From: Neospora caninum Liverpool
Taxonomy: Eukaryota; Apicomplexa; Conoidasida; Eucoccidiorida; Sarcocystidae
Direction of reading: 5' to 3'
NCBI RefSeq assembly: GCF_000208865.1
Contig: NC_018393.1
Span: 2,498,714 to 2,562,713, forward strand
Length of the DNA stretch: 64,000 nt
Under the pieces are notes generated by a model. The model was not told where the DNA came from and searched no databases. It saw only the letters and a program-made list of their open reading frames with translations. Below are positions 56,466 to 64,000 of the stretch, one piece after another (position 1 is the stretch's first letter; each line of letters begins with the position of its first letter). Position numbers and translations under genes: made by a program.

Positions 56466-57407
56466 GGCCGCCGCAGCTGTCGCAGCGAGCGAAGATCTCG
56501 GAGAGGACGCGGAGGCGCGGCGCACAGGCAAGAAAAAAAAGCGGAAAGGAAAACACGTGACGAGGGAAGAGGGAGAGAACAAGGCGGAAAAAAGGAGCGC
56601 GGAGAGAAGAAAGGCTCTCGAGCTCCCCTCAGAGCAGTGTAAACATCGAGAAGAGAGAGGACACGCGTTTGCTCCTCTGCCGGCGTTTGTTGAGTGTGTG
56701 CCTAGTAACGAGGCGAGAACAGGAAGGGAAAGAGGAAAAAGACGTTTCGTCCAGCCTCTCTCCTGTGAATCAATCGAGAAATCGCGCGTCGTTTCCCAGA
56801 GTCTCGAATGCGCTTTCCGTCCCCCAGTTCTTCCACGCGCGTGGTGCGCATTTGCTTTCTCCTCGAGGACAAAAAGGAATTTGGATGTTTCCCCTTTATT
56901 TGGCGGTCGTTTTGAACACGCGAGAGAAGGAGGCGTGGAACGACACCCGCACCGTGCCGTTGTTCATCTGTAAAGAGAATATGCATGCAGCGAGAGAAAA
57001 AACGAGTCTCGCGGGTCGCAAAACATGCACCTTCTTGTCTTTCGAATCTCGCACCAGAGAGGCAAAAGGAACTTTCGCGTGCCCAAAAGAAATGCGGTCA
57101 CGCCTCGATGGCCTTCTTGCAAGAACGAAAAGACTGTTGCGCGACAAGGCCTTCGTCGCTGGGATTTGCATGCATCGACAACGGAGATTTTCTCACAGAA
57201 TTTCGCTTTTGCGTTGTGCATGCACACCAACCAGCCACTGCGTGTGCCTGTTTCGGCGCGTACTTTTGTTTGTTCTAACGAGGAAAACGCGACCAGCGAA
57301 GCTGGTTTGTGCGTCGATGGGTTTCTTTCCATGCGCCGCGTCTCCCTGTCCGGTGGGGAACCGTGTCGCTCTCCCAGCACGGTGCCTCGAACCAGAGGGA
57401 AGTGCGC

Positions 57408-57565
57408 GCTGGGTGACCTGAAGACTGTGGTCAGCAGGAAGAAGGAAGAACGACGGGAGAGGAAAAGCGGACAAAATGGACGTATGGCTGGGTGACCTGA
57501 AGACTGTGGTCAGCAGGAAGAAGGAAGAACGACGGGAGAGGAAAAGCGGACAAAATGGACGTATG
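57408..57565. repeat. 79-bp tandem duplication
   Basis: Two adjacent copies at 57408-57486 and 57487-57565, each starting GCTGGGTGACCTGAAGACTG and ending ACAAAATGGACGTATG. No difference was seen between copies by eye. The unit length is not a multiple of three and no gene is recognised here. Confidence 0.93.
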
Positions 57566-57689
57566 CTAGATCGAAAAGCGGAGGGACTGAGACCGGGAAG
57601 AGCCGATACAGAGAGAGACACAGAAGTAGTGAGCTACAGATAGAGACGAGGCACAAGGAAACGAAAAGAGAGACACAGAGGAACACTCG

Positions 57690-57860
57690 AGTGCAGATAG
57701 CTAGACAGAGAGACTGAGAGACAGAGAGATAGCTAGACAGAGAGATAGCTAGACAGAGAGATAGCTAGAGAGGCAGAGAGAAAGCTAGAGAGACAGGGAG
57801 ATAGGTAGAGAGACAGGGAGATAGGTAGAGAGACAGGGAGATAAGGACGCACCGGCAGAG
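57690..57860. repeat. GA-rich degenerate tandem repeat
   Basis: Repeated GACAGAGAGATAGCTA units change into GAGACAGGGAGATAGGTA units toward the right. The array is purine-rich, with a period of about 16-20 bp. Confidence 0.85.
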
Positions 57861-58809
57861 AGAGAGCTGTGGATAAAGAGAAAAGGAAGTTGAGAAAAGA
57901 GTCCGAGAGGTACGGAGAGAGAGAGGTACGCAGAGAGACCGTGCTGACGATATAGAGATGTGCATACGGTGAGAGGGAGACAAAGAGGTACAGACATCGA
58001 GAAAGAGTTGCAGAAGGACAGACGAAGGGGGAGGCGGGGAGCAAGACACCCTCGCTTTGGATTTTCTCCTGCGGCGGAGCCGGTCCTCACAAGATGTGCA
58101 GAGCGAGGAGGCGGGGGAGTGTCTCTACAAGAACGTGGCTCTGGGCTTTAGGCAAGGGATGGTAAGGCTGTTAAGAGCGCGACATCTAGGGGCTTAGAAG
58201 CCACGCTCCACCTTCTTGCTCAACGTTTACAGTGTCTCGGCACGTATGTAACCAGAGAGCTTATTCTTGGATTTAACGTTATTCCAAGGACTTCGACTTA
58301 GACGTGCCGTCGGTGCATGCCACAGAGGCTCTGCGCCTCGCCGCTTGAGAGAACGGGAAAGTGGGGATTTTCGCGCAGAGCTCGCCCATCGCAGCCAGTT
58401 CCAACTGGGTTCACTGCTGCTGCCAGCGTATCCCTCTGCGAAACTGTTAAGCGGGGAAGGAAAGGTTCGATTTTATTCAAGCACGCCTGCATGCCTTTCC
58501 CCAGCGTTTCAAACTAGCCAACACGAACAACGGTTCTCGTGCCCTTGTGAAAAATAAAGGTAGGATTTAAATGCTTCTGAACAGAATGTTCATCCATCCA
58601 TACACCTGGCTATATATGTGGAAGTACAGATATACACACTGCTTATAGAGATATCTATTTATTTGCATGCATACACTCAGGCATATATAAATATAGATGC
58701 ACCCATGTCTACAGAGAGATCAGACCTATATAAATGTATGTCACTCACATGGTACACCAGGTGTGGTGGCGTGTGAAGCCTGATACATATAAGCATCTAT
58801 AAGGAAATA

Positions 58810-58834
58810 CATATATATATATATATATATATAT
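58810..58834. repeat. (TA)n microsatellite
   Basis: Perfect TA tract in the gap upstream of the right-end gene. Confidence 0.9.
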
Positions 58835-60493
58835 GTATATGTGTAATATGCCTGTAGAGTCTGCATATTTTCAGCGTTTGGACATGTGTAGGGGAGTGTT
58901 TGCCTTTTTTCGATGCATCCATTTCATTCCTCGGGGAGGCGCGGCGTTCGTGACGATCCCTCAGGGTTTCGTGGAAAGATTCCGGACCACCATCTGTCTC
59001 CGTCCAAGACAGTGTTGGCCGCGGAAGAGCGGCCAGCAGCATATTGAGTCAAGCGGTTTCCTCGCACTTTGCGGCCTTGCCGGACAATGCGTCGACCGCT
59101 GCAGTCCATCCCTGGGTTGTGCTTCTTCGCACGCAATTCCCTTCCGTCTCGAGACCGTCTTTCGAGAAGCGCTTTGGTGTCTGTGACGTCCGGTCTCGCA
59201 GCTCTTTGCAAGGCCACGACAGCAGCGACAGAGGAGCCTTCTCCCTCTGTCGGTTTCTCCCCCTTTGCTCTGTTGGACTCTTTCACTCACACCTCTCTTT
59301 AGGCACTCACAACCACGTTGTGAGGCGCGCCCGTTCGTTTTTTTCTTGTTTTGCCTTCAAGAGAGAGCGGCATCTGCATGTGGTCTCGGGTCGGCACAGC
59401 CACGCACACAGCCGCGGTGGTACCCCTGAGATTCCCACTTCCCACAGTCGTGTCAGAGCACTTTTGCTCTGTGGAGGCTTGTCGCCGTCAAGGGTCGCTG
59501 CATGCACTTTTAAATCACGTTTCGAAAGGCAGTGGTCGGCCTGTCCTGAGCTTCCGAGAAGGACCGTCGAGCTTGAGATCCCCGGTGACGCCGTCTCGAA
59601 GATTGCCGACGCGCGTCATGTGCATGCATATTTAGGCCGAGAGCCAGCGCACCTTTGAAGGCCAACTGAATCGGCAGCGGAGCCATTAAGGTCTTCAGAA
59701 TCCTTCACAGGCACTTTTTCTGGAGTCCCCTAGCTCCTCTTCCCTGCGCTGTCACCTATCCATCACACTCACTTCCATAAAGAGAAGGTGGGCGTACGAA
59801 GCTTCTACAGAAATGTAAAAAAAACATATATCTATATACATCTATACCTATACTTTTTGTGCATCGATACGAATAGGTAAGTAAATGTGCTTACGGAAAG
59901 AGGTCCGGGTTTTGTGCTGTGGGACTGAGAATCGGACACCCTCAGAGAATCTTTTAAGGAAATGTAGTTCTTCAAGAAAAGAGATTTGTGTAGAGTTAGG
60001 CTGGTGCTGAGTAAATAACTCGCGATCATTTTGTTTGTGTGTGTGTATGTGTGTGTGTGTGTATGTATGTGTGTATGGGTGTGTGTTCCGCTTTGTCTCT
60101 TTGGATTGCGGGCGGAAGCGATACAGGGGCTACCTGTTGCTCGTCCGAACGGAAAAAGCACGTGGATGTTTTTACAACCTCTCTCTTTCTTCTCTCGTTC
60201 CCTTATTTTTCGTGCGTTCCGCGTTTCCTGTGTTTCTTGCTTCCGGTCCACAGCCTCCTGGCGGGTGCACCGGCGCCCTACCCGGTGCGTCGTCGGGGCG
60301 AGCCAGAAGTGTCTCCGATCCTTTTTTCGAGGAAACTCACGGTTAGTCTGCACGGTTTACCCGTCCTTCTGCCTTCGCTTTCTCCCGTCTTTCTTTCGGC
60401 GTCTTTCTCTTTTCGGTGCATGCAAAACGCCGTGCTCCTTCCTCGCCGGTCTTCTTCGCGCGGAAGAAAAACCGCGTGTCCTCGACCTGCCGA

Positions 60494-60507
60494 CCCCCCC
60501 CCCCCCC
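60494..60507. repeat. C14 homopolymer
   Basis: Fourteen consecutive C in otherwise mixed sequence. Confidence 0.9.
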
Positions 60508-61407
60508 TGCGCGTCGGCCCTCCCACGGGGGGACCTTGTTCTCCTTTGTCTTCCTGTCTCTCTCGTTCGCGTGCTTGCGCCTCGTAGCCGTCCATGCATT
60601 TGGAGCGTTTGGAGCGTCGGCCTTTCAAAGAGGCAAACAGACTCAAGTCGCGCTTTTCTTCCTCCTCCCTGTCCTCGCGAGAGGCGCCTTCCCTCTCTGC
60701 GTCTTCTCGGCCTCGCGGCTCGCCCTCCTCAAAAGAGCGCGCACGGGGGGCGACTCGCCACCATCTCCCGTTTTTTTCTCCCACCCTTGTCTTTGTTTTT
60801 CTTCTGCCTCCCGCCTCGGACAGCAGGAAGGCGTAAAGACGCAGCTCTGTCTAGGCACTCGCGAGCTGCGCGTTTCTCCGGAGATTTCCAGCACCCGCAA
60901 GAGAGAGAGAGGCCCGAGAGAAGAAGGCCGGACTGCGTCGCTGCGCTGGCCTTGTGCTGCGGAGACTGCCTCGTGCCCCGAGCTTCTCGCCAAAGCTCGG
61001 GGCGCCGGGATAACGTCCACACCGCCCTCGGAGGATTCACACACGCCCCAACTTCATCCGCATCGGCCTCAGGCACATTTCAAACACCTCTGCTGCATTC
61101 ACGCCCGCAAAAAATGTCTTCACGGGAACGCGTGTAACGCGGAAGTTCCGAATCGACAAACGGTCTCACGATGGATCCGCGGATCCGCGGATGTGAAAGG
61201 GTGTCTTCACAGTACCCTCGTCACCTGGACTAACCCGCTGCAGGACCACACATCTACATATATATATATGGATATATGGAGAAACGTATGCATACCTACG
61301 TGTGTATTGATGCATACACGCGGGTATGTCTATCTGTAGAGATGTGTGTAGACGAGAGGAGGGCGAAAGGCGAGCGTTTCAGTTTGGGCACCTGAGGCCA
61401 GGAGAGA

Positions 61408-64000
61408 ATGGAGAGAAGTTTGCGCCTGCTTCCTCCCCTGCCGCTCCCTTCGTCTCCGAATCTCGGTCGACGAAGGATGAAGAGCGCCGTGCCGTTCGGA
61501 TTCCAGGAGAAAACGACGCCGATTCAGTCTCCGCAAAATGCAGATCTCTCCGACGCTGTCCTGTCGCGCCTGTGCTCGCCCTCCTCGCTCTCTTCGACGG
61601 GCACTGCGCTCTCAAGGCCCCGAGCAGCCGCGCACGGGCGAGAACCTGTGCACTCCCGCAACTTCCTGGCCGCGCAGGCTTCGAAATCTCGTAAACGCAA
61701 GTCCTGGCTTCTGAGCCAGCTGCCGGAGGACAACGACGCGTCCCCGCCCTTCGCAGATGTCAAGAAGAAGGAACGTCCAACCCCCGTCTCTTCCCTGTCC
61801 CGGAATCCCAATTCCCCTCGACGCCTCTCCCTCTCTTCTTCGGCCTCGCGGTCGCGATCGTCTTCGTCTTCTTTCCGGTTCCCCTCTACGCATTCTCCAT
61901 CTGGAGCGGTGCCCGGTGAAAACAAGTTATTTCTCTGTACACCTGGCCGCACGGCTCTGGCGTCGCCTTCTGTGTCCCAGCGCGCAATTGCGTACGCACT
62001 CTGCGCTCCGCATGCATCCACGCCGTCGCTGAAGGCCGATGGCGACTCGCCACTCCCTTCCCTCGACGCGCGCCATGCGCAGCTGTCCTCGGGGCAGCTT
62101 GGGCCTTTCTCTTCGTCGCGGAAACGCTTCGGGTCGCCGCTCTTTGTCTCGCCCTCGCTCACCCGCGTTTCGCCCATGACGCTCAAGAAGCCACGGACAG
62201 AGAACCGCCGCCAAAATGTCCCCATCGTGGAAGACCCGGACGGCGCGTTCAGCGAACGGAGACACAAATCGAGGCTCGATCGGCAGGGGCAACAGGGCGA
62301 CGCGGGAGAAAGCGACGCTCAAGAGGGAAGCGAGAGAAAGCCGATGCGCGGCGCCGAGAAGGCTAGCCTCGCACCCCCCTCGCTCTGCGCCCCGCCTCTC
62401 CTGACTCCTCCGATGCTTTCGCCGGCACAAGGCGACGCGGGAAGCCTCCACGGCGAAGAGAACGAAGAGCCGAACCCTCCGCGCGTTTCCTCTGCACTGC
62501 GACGCTCTGCAAGCTTCGCTGACCAGCCGTTCGAGGTGTCTGCATCTCACGGCCAAACTCCACGGGGGCACCTGTTTTGCGTGCCAGCGTCTTCAATGCA
62601 TGCGTGGTCCAGCTCTTCCGGCGACAGCCTCCGAAAACGATTGACCGGAATCACGAGTTTCCAGCTGCCTCGGCGCTCGACAGGAGACGAGAGCCGTGCG
62701 GAAGCCTCGCAAGAAGAGAGAAGCGGCGTCTCCGGACCGTCCCCGCCCCAGGCGCCGCGGCGGTCTCTCCCGTCGCAGGCGTTTTCCGGCGAGGCTTCAG
62801 GGGACCGATCCTCGTTTCTGCTGGCTGCGGGCGTCCTCAGCGGCTCTTGCCTCCACTCGCCTTCTGCAAACTCCTCCCTGCTTCCTGCCGTCTCGCCGGG
62901 ATTTTCCAGGCAGGACGAAGAACGAGAAGAGGTGAAGCCGAGAGACTCTCGGGAACCCTCGGCTTCGACGGGTTCCACGAGGCAGTCCGACGCCTCGGCT
63001 GTTCTTCGGACTCTGTCGCGGCCTTCGCTCTCCTCGTGGCTGCCGTCGTACGGCGGAGCGGGACGAGAACCAGGCGACGGTCGAGGAGGCGCAAAGCGAC
63101 GCGCAACGCAGGCGTCGGTTGCCGCGCTGGCCTCCAGAGAAGCGACAGAGGCGCCTTGCAGAGACATGAGAACAGGCAACCCTGGCGATGAAGCGGCAAG
63201 CGAAACGAGAGGAACACAGGCCGCGGGAGAGAAACAAGGCGAGGAAGAGACACAAGGCGAGGTACGCGAAAGCTCGAACGGACCCTGGCAGCCAAGAAGG
63301 ATGTCGATTGGCAATCTTTTCTCGATGGTTTCGTCCAGCGTTCGTTTGCTGTCGAAGGCAGCGCCCACGCTGGCCACCACCGCGCGTCTGTCGCTTCAGC
63401 GCGACACAGAGAAGGACACACGCCCAGCGGGGGGCGAAGCAGAGACGCACGGAGGATGGAACGGTGAAGCACCGAAAGGGAACGGATGCGAAGCAGGAAG
63501 CGGCGGCGGGCAGCGAGCGCCGGCGACGGAAGCAGGAGAGACGGACGACAGCGAAAGGGAAGACGAAAGCGGAGAAGGAGAGGAAAACATGCAGGGGAAA
63601 GAGAACGAAGACAATCGATGCAGCATCTCCTTATCGGATGTCGAGGACGGCCCAAGGGAGAACAGCCGGCAGCGTCCTTGCGACGCCGCTGGACGATTGA
63701 AGGCTGAAGGTCGAGATCTCGAGAGACTCGATTCCTCTCTGGCTTCCTTTGATTCGTTGTCGCCTTCAGTTGCTCAGCCTCTCTCGGCTCGTCCTGTTGG
63801 CGATCCTCCATCGTCTGTGTCCTCTGCCCCTTCCGCCGTCCAGCATCTTTCGTCCTCTTCTCTCTCTTCTCTCTCTTCTTCCTCTTCTTCCTCTTCTCTC
63901 TCGTCGTCCTCTTGTTCTTCTCTCTCCTCATCCTCTTCTTCTCTCTCCTCATCCTCTTCTTCTCTCTCTTCTTCCTCTTCTTCTCTCTCCTCTTACTCTT
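61408..64000 (+). CDS. Large Ser-rich protein, 3' partial, no known domain
   Basis: From the ATG at 61408 the frame stays open to the window edge: 864 codons with no stop, which is very unlikely by chance. An in-frame TGA lies 15 bases upstream, so this ATG is the first available unless an intron precedes it; a second Met is at 61474. The product is hydrophilic and probably nuclear or cytosolic: RKRKSW near residue 95, an Arg/Ser stretch at about 145-157 (SASRSRSSSSS), and scattered SP and RRSAS sites suited to phosphorylation. One less polar segment begins near residue 632 (MSIGNLFSMVSSSVRLLSKA). From about residue 813 it becomes almost pure Ser/Leu. No membrane segment or domain is recognised, and there is no signal peptide. 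Minus-strand frames of 277 and 371 codons overlap it but are shorter and compositionally worse. Confidence 0.6.
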   Translation, partial: MERSLRLLPPLPLPSSPNLGRRRMKSAVPFGFQEKTTPIQSPQNADLSDAVLSRLCSPSSLSSTGTALSRPRAAAHGREPVHSRNFLAAQASKSRKRKSWLLSQLPEDNDASPPFADVKKKERPTPVSSLSRNPNSPRRLSLSSSASRSRSSSSSFRFPSTHSPSGAVPGENKLFLCTPGRTALASPSVSQRAIAYALCAPHASTPSLKADGDSPLPSLDARHAQLSSGQLGPFSSSRKRFGSPLFVSPSLTRVSPMTLKKPRTENRRQNVPIVEDPDGAFSERRHKSRLDRQGQQGDAGESDAQEGSERKPMRGAEKASLAPPSLCAPPLLTPPMLSPAQGDAGSLHGEENEEPNPPRVSSALRRSASFADQPFEVSASHGQTPRGHLFCVPASSMHAWSSSSGDSLRKRLTGITSFQLPRRSTGDESRAEASQEERSGVSGPSPPQAPRRSLPSQAFSGEASGDRSSFLLAAGVLSGSCLHSPSANSSLLPAVSPGFSRQDEEREEVKPRDSREPSASTGSTRQSDASAVLRTLSRPSLSSWLPSYGGAGREPGDGRGGAKRRATQASVAALASREATEAPCRDMRTGNPGDEAASETRGTQAAGEKQGEEETQGEVRESSNGPWQPRRMSIGNLFSMVSSSVRLLSKAAPTLATTARLSLQRDTEKDTRPAGGEAETHGGWNGEAPKGNGCEAGSGGGQRAPATEAGETDDSEREDESGEGEENMQGKENEDNRCSISLSDVEDGPRENSRQRPCDAAGRLKAEGRDLERLDSSLASFDSLSPSVAQPLSARPVGDPPSSVSSAPSAVQHLSSSSLSSLSSSSSSSSLSSSSCSSLSSSSSSLSSSSSSLSSSSSSLSSYS
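63846..64000 (+). repeat. TCT/CTC-rich coding repeat (poly-Ser/Leu)
   Basis: TCTTCTTCTCTCTCC-type units in frame with the right-end gene encode Ser runs broken by Leu. The tract continues off the window. Confidence 0.9.

Larger units (their letters stand above)
56466..61407. other. Divergent intergenic region, PUS10 / right-end gene
   Basis: At 4.9 kb this is the longest gap. It holds the 79-bp direct duplication at 57408-57565, a GA-rich satellite-like tract at 57690-57860, a TA tract at 58810-58834, a GT-rich tract near 60025-60090, and a C14 run at 60494-60507. Open frames of 200-370 codons occur on the plus strand (56669-57421, 59044-59658, 60031-61137), but they lack domains and overlap low-complexity DNA. 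One of them (about 60830-61090) could be an upstream exon of the right-end gene. I could not link it by phase. Confidence 0.45.

Noticed and set aside
55552..56973. 473-codon plus-strand frame over the PUS10 first exon
   Set aside because: Low-complexity antisense shadow. The minus strand is linked by phase to the PUS10 catalytic exons.
56669..57421. 250-codon plus-strand frame beyond the PUS10 start
   Set aside because: No recognisable motif or splice context. It lies in the divergent gap and ends at the 79-bp duplication.
59044..59658. 204-codon plus-strand frame
   Set aside because: Arg/His/Ser-rich with no domain. It begins at a TTG rather than an ATG.
60031..61137. 368-codon plus-strand frame beginning in a GT-rich tract
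   Set aside because: Starts with a Val/Cys repeat from (GT)n and crosses a C14 run. No domain, and an alternative frame overlaps most of it.
61173..61192. GGATCCGC direct/palindromic doublet
   Set aside because: Short GC-rich palindrome, plausible by chance in this composition.
62547..63952. Minus-strand frames of 277 and 371 codons at the right end
   Set aside because: The plus strand has one uninterrupted frame covering the whole region, longer than both.
1..64000. tRNA, rRNA, snRNA genes, CRISPR arrays, mitochondrial insertions, transposons
   Set aside because: Looked for by eye on both strands; no cloverleaf, rRNA-like block, spaced-repeat array, AT-rich organellar fragment or transposase was recognised. 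A tRNAscan and Rfam search would be decisive.

Overview
This 64 kb window is nuclear DNA of a coccidian apicomplexan of the Toxoplasma / Neospora / Hammondia group. The evidence is short phase-matched GT-AG introns in most genes, long Ser-rich insertions in otherwise conserved proteins, abundant (TA)n tracts and TGCATGC words outside exons, and a large rhoptry-kinase-family gene. Nothing looks bacterial, viral or organellar. I cannot decide the species from the sequence alone.

Layout, left to right. 500-1607 (+): last three exons of a UBC7/UBE2G-type ubiquitin-conjugating enzyme. 4592-5850 (+): TIM14/PAM18 J-protein of the mitochondrial import motor. 8158-11645 (-): COX11, copper delivery to cytochrome oxidase. 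13861-20125 (-): DUS1-type tRNA dihydrouridine synthase in ten exons. 23477-26719 (-): intronless 1080-residue rhoptry-kinase-like protein. 30463-36442 (+): PUF60 splicing factor in eleven exons. 40587-43608 (-): five-exon Lys/Ser-rich protein I do not recognise. 45504-49711 (+): exosome ring subunit RRP42 in eight exons. 51083-56465 (-): tRNA pseudouridine synthase PUS10 in six exons. 61408-64000 (+): a Ser-rich open frame of at least 864 codons that leaves the window without a stop.

Exon models were joined by hand from splice signals. In each multi-exon model every junction keeps the frame, and the joined length is a whole number of codons (COX11 474, DUS1 532, PUF60 545, RRP42 321, PUS10 1035, all including the stop). 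Start codons are less certain than internal exons.

Themes. Four of the ten genes act on RNA (DUS1, PUF60, RRP42, PUS10) and two serve mitochondria (TIM14, COX11). The rhoptry-kinase-like gene is the lineage-specific secretory gene. Three pairs are divergent (kinase/PUF60, 43608/RRP42, PUS10/right-end gene) and separated by 1.9 to 4.9 kb of non-coding DNA. Intergenic stretches and introns hold minisatellites (31-, 29-, 20- and 79-bp units), a CTAT tetranucleotide tract, many (TA)n tracts and one perfect 16-bp inverted repeat.
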